From Rapana venosa (lineage: Eukaryota; Mollusca; Gastropoda; Neogastropoda; Muricidae): a DNA stretch of 64,000 nucleotides. Shown one piece after another: positions 33,130 through 45,209 of the stretch. The position numbers and the translations under genes were made by a program. Every line of letters starts with the position of its first letter. The stretch's first letter is position 1. The stretch lies in NCBI GenBank assembly GCA_028751875.1, contig CM054155.1, forward strand, positions 8,541,090-8,605,089. Direction: 5' to 3'. Below the pieces are notes generated by a model that saw only the letters and a list, made by a program, of their open reading frames with translations, was not told the DNA's origin and did not search any database.

Positions 33130-36100
33130 GATTTTTTCTGAATGGACTTTGCTTTAGTACAGTTGCATCGCAGGACCTTTATATTCTCTGCAGCAGGAGG
33201 GAGATCAGTCTTGCCTGGGACAAAGAGCAGTGTGAAAAATAGCCAGCTCCTGTTAGTGGTGTGTGGAGAATTGGCAGCTCATATCATTAGTGCAGTGTGG
33301 AAAATAGGCAGCTCATATTATTAGTGCAGTGTGGAGAATAGCCAGCTTCAAATAGTGCAGTGTGGAAAATAGGCAGCTCATAATTGCGGAGTGTGGAGAA
33401 TAGGCAGTTCCTATTTGTGGGGTCCATGTCTATAATGTGGAGAAATATAAAGCTGCTCTGACCTGGACAGTTTCCACTGCACACAGCTTCCCTCATCCCT
33501 GATTATCCTGAAGGTGGGGCACAGAGAGGCCAGGACATTTTCTTTCCACAGAAGATCCAGTTGCCTGGCTTTGTCATGTTCACCAAAATCTTGTACTACT
33601 CCGTATGCTAAAGACAAAGTAGCTGCAGAATGTTCAAAGTAGCAATTGGAAACATTGTCTCTGGTGATAATGTTAGATTATTATGTACAACCTTACATTG
33701 TTTGGAGCCAGGCGTGCTGCGCCAATAATGCCCATACTATGGAAGGTACCAGTTCTATCCAGTGTCCTGATCTGAAGATCTACATTGTCAGCAACAAACT
33801 GGATCCAGCTGTTGGGGATCATGCCTACCAGGTCTGCTTCCTGGTCAGCAGCAGCACACATTTTCACACAGACTGACCTCCTTGTATGAAGAACAAAACC
33901 CAAGCTTGTGGACAGTTCAACAAGGTCTTTGGAGCCAGTCTGCTGGGGCATGGCAACCCCAAGAGCAATCTGAAGAGGGGGGATGAGTACTGTTGGTCGT
34001 GCTGCCTGCATTAGTGCCTGACCAAGAGAAGCAATTGTCAAGTCAGGATCTGTTTTCCTCCCAGTGAAGTTCTGAGAAACAGATCTAAAGAAGATGGTAA
34101 ATAATCGCAACTATTTTAGGGGGGGGGGGGGGGGATCTCAATTGTTTGAGATACTTGCTTCTGCAGAAGAATGCTCTGTTGAGATGTTGACGTTCCTGAT
34201 ATTTGATAGGAAAGTTTTCCAAATGTCTGAATCATTCTGTTTTTCTTCTTTCTCTGCATCTGTCTCCCTGTTGGATTTTGCATATTTATCCACGATATTC
34301 TCTGCATTTGACCTTAATGTAATGACATTTTCTTTTCCTCTAATGCAGGTAATAATTGCTTAATCACCAAAGTGACTTTCTATTTTCTGCCACATGTATT
34401 TCTCTGTGTAGGGAGTGTCACCACGGACATACTCTTTCATCTTTGTGCATGATTGTGATTTTTTCATGATCATTCTCTTTGAAATAAGCATTAGGCTTCA
34501 TCACAAGCTGTCTCTACTAGTCTTCCTGCAGTTGCTGTGGTCTGTTCCTCTGAAGAATGGTGGAATGCTATAGGGCTAGATTTCATAGTTGTGAAATGGA
34601 CACTGCACTGCTGGTGATACACAGCATCTGCAGCAGGAAGGTCACTGACAGCTTGCATTCTTCCACACACTCTTTCTGCCCATTTGTTCTCTGGTCCATG
34701 CTTAAAACCACTTTCTTGAATCTGCTGCCGGCAACTACATGTCCGAACTTGATACACAGCTGTTTCGTTTCTTCCTGAAATAATTAATGGACTGACCACA
34801 AAAGTGACAAAAAGAGGAATTATTTAAACCTAGCTTGCTTGGAACGAGGAGCTGGGTTGTTTACATATTGAACATCTTGCTCTTCCTTCTGTCTCTTCAT
34901 TGTCACCCTTCAAACGGCATACATTTTGGAGACCTGGTACACCTTTCTCAGTCTGCTTTACTACATCTTGGCTATCAGTCAGCAGTCTTTCTCCAGATAA
35001 CACACACAGACCTACCCAGTCAGTCCTTTCATCTGGACAAAAAAATGCAATCAGTTATGAGGAACAATTTTGTGGTAAAAAGTCAAACAAAATTGCAACC
35101 AAATCTAATTTAGATCAGTAATTTTGTAGAGCAGGAGAAAAAAAAAAACAAAATACCACACCCCACCCTTAGAATTAAAGTTACACTGAAAACAGTTGAA
35201 AGCCTTGTATTCAGAATGTAAAATAAACCAGTAGGGTAAATAGCACTAGGCAGACATTTGGATTCAATAAATTCTGATCAACTGTACACACAGTCAGAGA
35301 CAGGAAACATACAGAAAATGAAACAGAGGGAAAGAAAGTGAGAGGGATGACATGTACGCATACACACATGTTTTTTTTTAACAGAAAGGGCTGTAGATAA
35401 GCATGTATATAAATACACACACATATACACACATACTTTAGCAGGGAGCACACAGATCTACTTTCCGAAAGCAGGGAACACAGATCTATTTTTCCCTTTA
35501 CTGGATCAAGGGTATATATCAACAGAAAGGGGATAGGCCCCCAATGTTTATACACTCCCTTCCTAATTTCTATTGGCAGATTTCTCCCGTGCCTGTCCTA
35601 TCCAGTGTTCTGTGGACAAATAACACCTCTGGCTATGTTTATGAAAATTAAAAACACTTTCAAGTAAAACAACACAATGCAATCAGAGTCGATTTTGACA
35701 AATTGGTTTTCCATACAAATATCACTACCCTTCTGTATTGTGTAGGAACTGGCCAGCATGTGGACTGTTGTTTTGATGTTATCTGGTTTAATACGTACAT
35801 CAGTGATGTAAAGACCACATACGTCATAAAAACAAGCAAGCAGGTACTATAATGTGTGTAAAATTTCAAAAGATAGTCATTTTTGCTCATCTAAATCAGA
35901 ATCAGTAAGGCAAGAGCATTTGCTGCCATGGCCCTTTCTGGGTCAAAAATGGGTGGAGCCTTACCAAATAAGGGAGGATGCCACGGTGTGTAAGGCAGGC
36001 CAGCTATAGCAAAGGATCAATCTCAGAGTGCCAAATATTGTTTTGGGGCTTGTTTGTTTATTGATTTTCGGCAACTTCCGACACCTACTTTTTCCAACAT

Positions 36101-36330
36101 TTTTATATGTTTTTTGTGACATTTTTCTCTACCTGTTGCACCAAGTTTGAAAACTATTGCAATTAGTTCCTTGGGAAATGTAAGGATTGACTACACTATA
36201 TCACGTCATTTAAACCAATGTAAACCAAGGACAACCCGTTTATTCAAACAAGCACCAACTAAGAGCCATTGGTTTGACTGTTGTCCAGCAGGATATCCAT
36301 GTTTATTTGCATACGAATTTGTCTTCCTCA
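33130..36330 (-). pseudogene. Broken gene of an uncharacterised multi-copy invertebrate protein family
   Basis: Minus-strand coding pieces appear in order. About 34799-34500 contains VSDLPAADAVYHQQCSVHF. About 34440-34150 contains DTPYTEKYMWQKIESHFGD. 34080-33680 contains DPDLTIASLGQALMQAARP, GSKDLVELSTSLGF and FVADNVDLQIRTLDRTGTFH. 33617-33300 contains VVQDFGEHDKARQLDLLW and CPGQSSFIFLHIIDMDPTN. I recognise this string of motifs (HAADA-YHQxCSxNF, QAARPR-x-L-PLQ-x-GLG, FVADNxDxNxxTLDGxxTFHxMG, PGKSSxxFLPxIDxxP) from many uncharacterised proteins in mollusc and cnidarian genomes (from memory). No function is known to me. Stops and frameshifts separate all the pieces, and the C-terminal part degenerates into a minisatellite. 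The copy sits between inverted repeats, which suggests the family travels on a mobile element. Confidence 0.65.
33222..33410. repeat. Minisatellite of 31-34 bp inside the pseudogene
   Basis: Tandem variants of gtgcagtgtggaaaatag followed by gcagctcatattatta, five or so units of 31-34 bases. On the minus strand each unit re-encodes LFSTL-type residues that continue the pseudogene's IDMDPTN...CLFSTL segment, so the repeat seems to have grown out of coding sequence. Confidence 0.75.
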
Positions 36331-36556
36331 TCCATTGCTCAGACAGCAACTATTGTTGTCTGTTATATGAGCGAAAATGCGTCACGCTGCCGTTAAGTGC
36401 CTGTCAAGTCAGGCCCAGTGCATCCGACTTCACATAAAAGAGAATTTTTATCTTGTAAGTCTTTCTGGGAAAAAGGCAGGAGGATGGTTCCAGAAGGCAG
36501 AAAATAGACAAGAAGGAGGTGAGAGGAAGAAAACAAACAAGGCAGAAACAAAAGAA

Positions 36557-37056
36557 NNNNNNNNNNNNNNNNNNNNNNNNNNNNNNNNNNNNNNNNNNNN
36601 NNNNNNNNNNNNNNNNNNNNNNNNNNNNNNNNNNNNNNNNNNNNNNNNNNNNNNNNNNNNNNNNNNNNNNNNNNNNNNNNNNNNNNNNNNNNNNNNNNNN
36701 NNNNNNNNNNNNNNNNNNNNNNNNNNNNNNNNNNNNNNNNNNNNNNNNNNNNNNNNNNNNNNNNNNNNNNNNNNNNNNNNNNNNNNNNNNNNNNNNNNNN
36801 NNNNNNNNNNNNNNNNNNNNNNNNNNNNNNNNNNNNNNNNNNNNNNNNNNNNNNNNNNNNNNNNNNNNNNNNNNNNNNNNNNNNNNNNNNNNNNNNNNNN
36901 NNNNNNNNNNNNNNNNNNNNNNNNNNNNNNNNNNNNNNNNNNNNNNNNNNNNNNNNNNNNNNNNNNNNNNNNNNNNNNNNNNNNNNNNNNNNNNNNNNNN
37001 NNNNNNNNNNNNNNNNNNNNNNNNNNNNNNNNNNNNNNNNNNNNNNNNNNNNNNNN
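36557..37056. other. Assembly gap, 500 N
   Basis: Placeholder-sized gap. The sequence right after it (37057-37120) is noisy again. Confidence 0.99.
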
Positions 37057-37290
37057 TTTTAAAAGGTTTTTTTTTGGGTTTTTCCTTTTTTTTTTCTTTT
37101 TGGGCCCCCCCACTGCCCCCGTCACGTGAACCCAGAGAGTCCTCTCCCCGAATGCAAAGGGTTCTGCAGACATCAAAGGAAAGTCACTTGAGGACTTGTT
37201 CAGGCATTATCAGTTTGTCATAGAAAAGGATTGGGGTTTTTCATGATTAATGTTGCATGATGATTGAAGAGTGGGGAGTTTTTAAGTGTG
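37057..37290. other. No feature recognised
   Basis: Short homopolymer-rich start followed by unique-looking sequence and a small (gt)n tract at 37289. Confidence 0.4.
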
Positions 37291-37760
37291 TGTGTGTTAA
37301 GTCAAGTCAAGTCAAATTTTTTATTTCCAGATGGTACATTGAATAAGCAATGCATTGCTTCTTTTTCATTAAGCCATCTATCTAAGAACAAATTTCTTAA
37401 TGATTATACTGAAATACTACATTATTGCAACCTTTGCCAATAAATTGAACCAGTAAAAAGAGGAAAATCGGTAAAATAATACATTGGAAAATACAAATTA
37501 CACACATATACATACACACGCACACACATACTCATACACCACCTGCACGGTTAGCGCACACGTAGACACACAACACAACACACACACACACACACTTAGG
37601 GAAAGACTATTTCAAGAATTTTTAAAAAATCATAAAACATCGAGACAAACAAATTACTTCACCTACTATATCATCCATTATTTCACGTTCATACTTTAGA
37701 TAATAAAAAGGTACAGAACGAAACATCAGAAAATACTAGGCATTCATTGCGTCATTACTG
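37291..37760 (-). mobile_element. Possible retroelement 3' end with (caagt)n tail
   Basis: Begins gtcaagtcaagtcaaatttt, the same type of tail as at 16400, followed by AT-rich sequence and a (CA)n stretch at 37500-37590. The body does not match the Rex1-like 3' UTR, so it may be a different family with the same tail. No coding sequence is recognised. Confidence 0.4.
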
Positions 37761-38280
37761 ACAATATTGCCTGCAATGACATCCCTCCTCTCCTCCTCCA
37801 CCCACGCAAACGTGTGCTCATATGCGCTCACACTCTTCAAGTAGCGCTTTTTAAATATAATATATTCACACAATAACTATCAAGCAAGCAAAATAAGTCA
37901 AATAAGACAATAATAATGATAATTATAATAGAGATACAATAATAATGATAATCACCCATCACCATGAGACAAGAATATAACAAATAATCCCCATCACCAT
38001 GAGACAACAACATAACGATAATAACAGAAAAGCAATGGAAAGGAGGGGGGTGGAGTACCAAAGGGAAGGGGAAAAACACATTCAATCAAAATAGAAAAAT
38101 AATAATAAAGAAACAATTATTCAAACAAGTAAAACCCCTATACAATACAAAAATCAAAAGCCCATAATCAACTGGACTACCAAACTAAAACAATATCGCT
38201 TATAATAGTACTAATGATCTCATCTCTAACTGCAATAAAAACAACATCCATGATAAAACGCATTAAATTGGACAAGATAA
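37761..38280. other. No gene recognised
   Basis: AT-rich, with an approximate duplication of a 30-35 base piece (caccatgagacaa at 37961 and 37994). Nothing else is identified. Confidence 0.4.
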
Positions 38281-38284
38281 AGGG

Positions 38285-38340
38285 CATGAGGAGAGGAGAG
38301 GAGAGGAAGAAGAGAGAGAGAGAGAGGAGATGAGAGAGAG

Positions 38341-38395
<55 letters not shown>
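38285..38395. repeat. (GA)n microsatellite
   Basis: gagagaga tract with few interruptions. Confidence 0.95.
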
Positions 38396-38396
<1 letters not shown>

Positions 38397-38751
38397 AAAG
38401 GTTTATTGTGTTAAGCAAATATGCCCATTCACAAGGGGACAGTGGGGTGGGGATTGGGCACAAAATACACATATAATTGATAACACAATCAATCGTACCC
38501 TGCATACAACAACAACACCACAGAATTTGATTGCTAAAGCTTTCGACAATTGGAAAGAAATAGGGGTGGGGGAGGGTGGAGATACACTAAACATACAATC
38601 CATTGACACACAGCACAAACTATGAAGTCCGTGACAAGGTTTCCAAGTCACTGCCTTCTGTCCTTTTAGCCCACTGCCTCATGGCATTATGTCACAGGTA
38701 TGCGTGTCACAAATATGCGTGCAAAAGTTCACTTGGTTTCGACATCTCTCT

Positions 38752-38872
38752 CTCACACACACACACACGCACGCACGCACGCACACCCATACACATACGC
38801 AAAGCCCGCAACCACACACATCACACACCCTTACTCACACTCACACCCACACACACACACACACACGCGCAA
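38752..38872. repeat. (CA)n microsatellite cluster
   Basis: Two acacac tracts with acgc variants, separated by about 40 bases. Confidence 0.9.
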
Positions 38873-38948
38873 GCAAAAGTGCTATCACAACTAACCAAGG
38901 AAAAATCTCACAGCACCATGATCACATTCAGAACACGATCTCCAGCAC

Positions 38949-39685
38949 TTATTTTGTCTTTAAATTTTTCTGGATCGCCTGGTGTCCACTGTCAAACCTG
39001 GAGTAGACAGTCCGTTCTTCCTGAGTCATGTGCCTGAAGCTTCGTTTTGCCATCCAAAAGAAGTCTGACGGTTCGTCACCTGCTGCTGCTGTCCAACTGA
39101 ACTGAAAAACCATGTCCTCGCTTTCACAGATCACAGTTTTAGGATTGTCCATGGAAACAAAAACATGGGCGAAATCCTGGTATCTTTTTGTGTTTCTGAG
39201 TTTTTTCTGTAGCGATCGGTCAGTCAGTTCAGCAACATAGTCGCGGATCAAGTCCACATCGTATCCAGCGTCACGTACCTTGTCCAAGCAGTCCTCACTG
39301 TCCTCTTCCAGCGCAGCGGCAGCATCAGCGTAGCATGGCAACAAGGTTGAATTGGCTTTGCTGATCAGCCGCTGTGTCGGTAGGCACGGTGACGTCAGGG
39401 GATGCAGGACGAAATTCTTGTGGGAAACACAAGACTGGCGGCCCTGTGTTGTCTGGTGACAGGGGTGTGTCAGTGTGTGAGACAGCTGGTTGCTAGGGGA
39501 GTAGGCATAAACAATAAATGGCCAGAGCTGGCATCATTTGAAACTTCACATCAAGTTTCATGGAACTCTGGTTTCGCTGCTGCCTGTCTCCTCTCCTCCA
39601 GTCTTCTCTTGTCGCGCCTCACATGACTTGGCGGCTTCTTTTGGTAGCACAGGGAGGCAGACTGCTGCGCTTGTTGACACGCCAT
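38949..39685 (-). pseudogene. Possible gag/ORF1-like coding remnant
   Basis: Two minus-strand pieces. The upstream one, from an ATG at about 39684, encodes KKPPSHVRRDKRRLEERRQA before a stop at about 39550. This resembles the K-S-P-S-xx-RRDxxRxxxF motif I associate with zinc-finger or gag-like ORFs of repetitive elements in aquatic animals. The second, 39344-38949, is 131 codons with DVDLIRDYVAELTDRSLQKK and DEPSDFFWMAKRSFRHMTQE and no domain I recognise. They may be parts of one protein. An alternative is that the 131-codon frame is a real small host exon. Confidence 0.35.
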
Positions 39686-40109
39686 GTTGTCAACTTCAGA
39701 GCTAGTTCTCAGTCATAATACGACAGTCATATTGTCGCCTTCTCCTGTGACTTTCTAGGAGGTCAGGTGACTCCCCTCTAGCAGAGCTCTCAAGGTCTTC
39801 TCCAGCCCTGTTGGAAGTCCGACAACGGGCATGGTGCTGCAGAAATTGGTATTTTACTGCAATTTGGTGCAGAGCAGAATTTTGCTTGACTATATCCAAG
39901 GGAGATCACCCCGTGTCGTGAGAGAGTGAGAGAGAGAGAGAGATGTCAATATCTAGCTATCAGGTCTACTATTTTGTTTTCTCCTTTCCATGTTGTTTTA
40001 AAATTTGTAGATTATATACGAGCTTATATAGATTACTCTTACTTCTTTGCTTAATAAGATTGCCTCTTTCCCGCCTCCCCCTTCCCTCCACACACATACA
40101 GCGTGTGAC

Positions 40110-42920
40110 TGTGTCGAATTTCCAGTCACAGTAAAATATACTTGAATTTTATTTAAGAAATGCAGTAAGTGCTGATAAATTTAAGTATGGTTGATTTGCC
40201 TAATTAGTCAATTCCTAGGCATTCATGCATTAGATGGCTTTTTAGCTGCCTTGAATTGATTTTTGCTTTTGATACATTTTAAGCGTTTTTGGAGCTTGTT
40301 CCATACATCACTACCTGAGTACAAGAAGCTTGTTTGTAAAGATTATTTCTTGGTCTCGGAAATGTTAGTAGATGATTATGTCTGTGTTAATTGATTTTGA
40401 AGCTATTGGTGATCTTTGGAGGGGCATTTCCATTGACAACCTCCTGGACAAAATAGAGCTTTATTTAGATAGTCTGTTTTTGAAGGTTAGAATATTTGTT
40501 TGCTTATAATCGTTGATGGTTAAGAAGCTTGATTTTAGTAGAACAAGTTTCAGTGCTCTTTTATATAATCAATGAATCAATTACAAATTTGTTTCTGTGC
40601 AGCTCTCCCAAAGAGATAAAGCATAGTCAACTATAGGCAAAACATGGCCGCAAAAAAGAGTTTGCGAGAGTGGTTATTCAGAAAATGTTTAATTTTGATA
40701 ACTGAAGTAGCTTGTAAGCGAGACGTTTTCCTAGCGCCATCATGTGGTCAGTCCAAGTAAGGTTTTTGTCAATAATTACTCCCAGTATTCTGTGGGAGTC
40801 AACTTCTTCAATTACTACTTTACCTATCAACAGAGGTTGGAATTCATCTTTATTTTTTTGTATTTAGGGACATATGGTTAAACTGAGTCCAAGTAACCAA
40901 TCTGTCAATACTGTTTTAAAGTTTGAGTGTAAGTCTGTGGGGGTCAGAATCACTACGATGGAGGAATGTGTCATCAGCAAACATTTCACAGCTACATTCT
41001 AGAAATTGGGGTAAGTCATTTACATAGATTGAAAATAGAAGTGGACCCAATATTGACCCTTGTGGTACTCCATGTGTAATAGGTAATAATTCTAATATTT
41101 GATTATTTGCAGTTACTAGCTGCTGTTGATTCGACAAAAAGCTTTTCGATAGATTTATCATTTCTGGTGTTAGTTTATACAAGTGAAGTTTACGCAATAA
41201 TAGGGAATGATTGATTACTTGAAGTGCTTTTTCAAAGTCAACAAAAAGAAGACCTGTACAATTCTTTTCATTGATATTGTGTAGGACACTGTCTGTAATT
41301 TGTGTAAGAGCTGTGTGACAGGTCTAGTTTTTATGAAAACTTGACTGATCTTCATTTAATAGATTGTTGTTTACAAAGTATGAATATACGGATTTTTTTT
41401 ATGTCTTTCGATTGGTTTAGATAAGACGACAAAATTGAATTTGGTCTGTAATTTGAAGGACAAGCAGATTTCACCTGATTTGTGGACTGGTGTGATTTTT
41501 GCCCTTTTAAATATGACAGGAATGTTGTTTTTCTCTATGCATAAGTTATACAAATATGTCAGTGTTCCAGCTATAACTTGACCACAAAGCTTAATTATTC
41601 TTCCATCTAGATTGTCTAAACCACGTGTTCTGGAACTGTTTTGAAGAGACAGGCTTTCCAAGACGTCTGTGATTGTCATTGGCAGTAGTTTAAATGGGAA
41701 TTTTATTTCTTTTGAATCAATGTATTGTTCTATGTAATGGAGATCATTTTCATTTGACTTGTCATTGGATAGTACTTTGGTGGCAATGTTTGAGAAGTGG
41801 TTGTTCAATTCATCAGCTGATATATCTTTAACTGTCTGTTGACTTTTTTATATAGGTTTATTACATTATGTAGTGATGGCTTTCCATACTTGGCGAGAGT
41901 CGGTAGTTGTAATTAACAACTTTTGAATGTAATCACGTTTTGATTTGCGTTTTAGTGAACTAACTTTGTTTCTGTGTGCTCTGAACTGCTCTTTTGAACC
42001 ATGTGTTTTCAAATAGTCTCTTAGGTGTATTTCAGATTCTATGTCTTTTGTTATCCAAGGTGGTTTGATTTTTTTCTTTAACTCCTTTTTATGAAGGGGG
42101 CCTTTTTGCCGTACACTGAAGTAAATGTGCTAATCCAAAATTCAGCAGCTTCATCAGGGTCTCTGATTTGATGTATGTCATGTAATGGCGAGTTTGTCAA
42201 GTCTGAAAGAAAATCTTGCTTGTTAAAGTTTTTAAATTTCCCGTAAACAATAGTTTTATGCCCTATTTTAGATATTTTTATACGATTTTTAAACCAAGTA
42301 AAGCACAATGGATTATGATCTCTGCATCCACATGAGGGAGCGCATACTTCTGTTTTGTGTTGTTTTGTAGTCGTGTAGATATGATCTATTAATGTTCTAG
42401 AGTTATTTTGTTATCCGAGTTGGTCTATCTATTAGTTGTTCTAGGTCCAACATAGTAATGTTGTGACTCCATTTTGGCTTAGGTTTTAATAAGTCTATGT
42501 TAAAATCCCCAAGAACAATTGTTTCATTGTTTAGAAGTATTACTTCATCCATAAGGGAGTTGAATTTTTCTAACTAGTCTCTGGTTTCTGAAGGATTTCT
42601 GTATATAATTCCTATTAATATTGGTGTACTGTGTTTTAATTTGATTTCTATCCACATGAATTCAACGTCATAAACATCAAAGTTATATATTCTTTTACAA
42701 CTGAAGGAAGAGGCTATATAATTATGCAAGTGACCCAGTAGACTTGGGTCTGTGTGGATCTTTACGGAACATTTGATACCCTGGAATATTCATGTATGTA
42801 TCTGTTACATTTGGAGAAAGTCGGGATTCAGCTAAGCAAAACAAATGAAACTGATTCCCACTGTTGTATAGTATGGTTGCAATGTCATCTTTTTTGTTTG
42901 TTGCACTATTGATATTCAGC
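40110..42920 (-). mobile_element. Jockey/CR1-like LINE A (endonuclease-RT)
   Basis: Minus-strand element with nearly the whole ORF2. The endonuclease start reads VNSATNKKDDIATILYNSGN and FCLAESRLSP (42910-42800). The endonuclease end reads SRTLIDHIYTTT and CGCRDHNPLCFTWF (about 42400-42290). The RT has RTRGLDNLDGRIIKL, FKRAKITPVHKSG, HGVPQGSILGPLLFSIYVND and EMFADDTFLHRSDSD (catalytic FADD). The C-terminus is SFLYSGSDVWNKLQKRLK (about 40330-40270). There are multiple frameshifts and stops, so it is inactive. No ORF1 is seen. Confidence 0.8.
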
Positions 42921-42924
42921 TATC

Positions 42925-45170
42925 CTACACGGAGGCCCTGTTTTGTTGGTAGCATTTCCAGAGTAGGCTACCTGAGTATGTGAGGCTTGATTTATAGAGG
43001 CCAATTCTAGGTATAGGTTGTTGAATTTTGGTAGCATATCGGGAAGTCATATGGAATTTAGATTGGAGCATTAGTGGAGCTTGATCCGTCATAACTTTAT
43101 GCATGGATATTCCTTTATTCAGGGTAAACATATCTTTTAACGGAAGAATCTCAAGCTTTGCAGAGTGTGCTATGGTTAAAGTAGAAGATTTTAAGAGAAC
43201 TGCTTTGAGTGCTCGTTTGTAAGTGCTATTGAGAGGTTTAAGAATATTGGAACTGCCTGTATCGAAAAGGGTAGAGCAATAGTTGATTGAAGATCAAATG
43301 TAAGCATGTAGAAATAGTTTCCTGGCATGTGTGCTGATAAAGTGTTTGATTTTGCATAGTTGGTATACATGTTTGGAGACTGTTTTGCACAATTTATTGA
43401 TGTGTGCCATCCATGACAGATTGTTGTCAATGACAATACCTAGAAGTTTGTGGTTTTCAACTTCCTCAATAGATTCATTATTCATGAATATTGGTGGAAG
43501 TCTAGTTGTCATGTTTTGTCTCTTTTGTCTTGTTGTAATAAGCATGACTTTGGTCTTTTGAGGGTTAAGTGACATGTGGTTATAACTGTTCCATTTGCTT
43601 AGAGAATCGATGCTACTTTGTAATGAGGTAGATATTCTGTCAAGACTGGAGTGGCAAGTATGAATAGTAGTGTCATAACAAAAAAGTTAACACGATTCAT
43701 TGATGAAGAGGGGAAGGTCATTACATATATAGAGAATAAAAGTGGGCCTAAATCAGACCCTTGTGGAACTCCATATTTTATGGAAAGTGTACGCGATTTT
43801 GTGTTATTGATCAAGATATATTGTTGTCTATTATGCAGGAATGATCTAATTAACTTCAGACTGTTATCAGATATACCATATAACGATAGTTTTCGGCATA
43901 GCAGTTTGTGGTAAGTTACATCAAATGCTTTGGCAAAGTCTACAAAGAGGGCTCCGAAATATTTATTTTCATTTATATTATTATGCCAAGTATCTACAAT
44001 GTTGGTAGGAGCTGTGTGGCAAGAATGATTTTTCCTGAATCCTGATTGGTTATCAGTTAAAATACTGTAGTGTTCTAGATGATGGCTAAGATGTTTGTGC
44101 ACATGTTTTTTAAGAGGTTTGGATATAATTGATAATACTGATATTGGCCTATAGTTACATGGGCTTGAAGAGTCTCCAGACTTATAAAATGGAATAACTT
44201 TGGCCAGTTTGGATAGTGATGGGAAGAAGCAGTTTGCAATACATTAGTTATAGACGTAAGTGAGTGTTTCAGTTATAACAGGAGCTGCGATTTGGAGAAT
44301 TTTTCCGTCCACACCATCTGGACTACAACTACCGGTTTGTTTTAAGCGTTGAAGAGATGATAAACATCAATTATGTTCAATGGTGGAATTTTCATGTTTG
44401 AGTTTATATTTTTGGATCTACAAAATGTTTTAAGTTTTTCAAGGGAATTTAGATCAGCATCATTTTGTTTTATTAATGAATCTGTCATGGTGGTAAAAAA
44501 AAAAGGTATTTAGGTAGTCAGGAAAATTTTAAAAAAATTAGTGGGAAATGAGACGGTTTTTGTTTGATGATTGATGCTTTTCCCAATGAAACGAATTTTG
44601 TTTGGATGAAGTAAGTTTTGGGAAAATACTTTTGTTTCTTGCTTTTTTTAAATGATCAACTTTTTTTCTTTTGCTTTTATTAAAAATTTTTCCTGTTTTT
44701 AATAAGTTTCAGAGTTTGCTCAATTAATTTCGTTGTTACCCATTTACGCCTACTTTATGCCTTACCTGGGGGTTTTAAAAAGGGGAGCATGTTTAAATAT
44801 TTTGAGTAAATTTTTAAAGCCAGAAGGTCAGGCTTCTTCTGGATCTGAAAAATTAAAACTTTACAAGAGGAAAATTAGAGGTCATTTGAAAGTGATTTTC
44901 ATTGAATTTTGAAATGTCGGTTAGTTTCTTTGGACTTTTTTGGGTTTTGGCACCTTTTTATTCCATGTACAATTGGAGATGGTCACTGAGCCATGGATAG
45001 AAACAAATTCCCTTAATTTTGCTGCTTGTTAATAATTTGATAAAATAAGTTTTTTTACTTGTAGATGTTATCCCGTGTGGGTGTATCTACAATTTGTTAA
45101 AAGGGGTGAAGTATCTATTTGTTTATTATGAAGGCGGGGGTTTTAGTAAATAAATTAAATCCCCCAAAAC
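42925..45170 (-). mobile_element. Jockey/CR1-like LINE B (RT), lower part noisy
   Basis: Minus-strand RT with DNQSGFRKNHSCHTAPTNIV, FVDFAKAFDVTYHKLL, KYGVPQGSDLGPLLFSIYV, VENHKLLGIVIDNNLSWMAH and a C-terminal SSLTYSGSLLWKCYQQN. It is related to, but not the same subfamily as, LINE A. Its C-terminus stops just before the endonuclease start of LINE A. Upstream of about 44490 the sequence turns noisy and the endonuclease part is only faintly recognisable. Confidence 0.75.
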
Positions 45171-45209
45171 AAATTTTTTCAATGGTATAAAAGAGAGGGG
45201 GAAGAGAGG

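Larger units (their letters stand above)
32651..36437. mobile_element. Inverted-repeat-bounded unit (candidate DNA transposon)
   Basis: The 100 bases at 32651-32750 match the reverse complement of 36338-36437 at roughly four bases in five. Identical blocks include ggcctgactt, cgtgacgca and ctcatataacagacaacaat. Weaker similarity continues outward for up to about 70 bases on both sides. Between the arms lies the minus-strand pseudogene described separately. The corrupted duplicate shows the same arrangement at 27735-31600. Long terminal inverted repeats around a coding unit are the layout of a cut-and-paste transposon, but no transposase catalytic motif is recognised and no target duplication is resolved. 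Confidence 0.55.
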
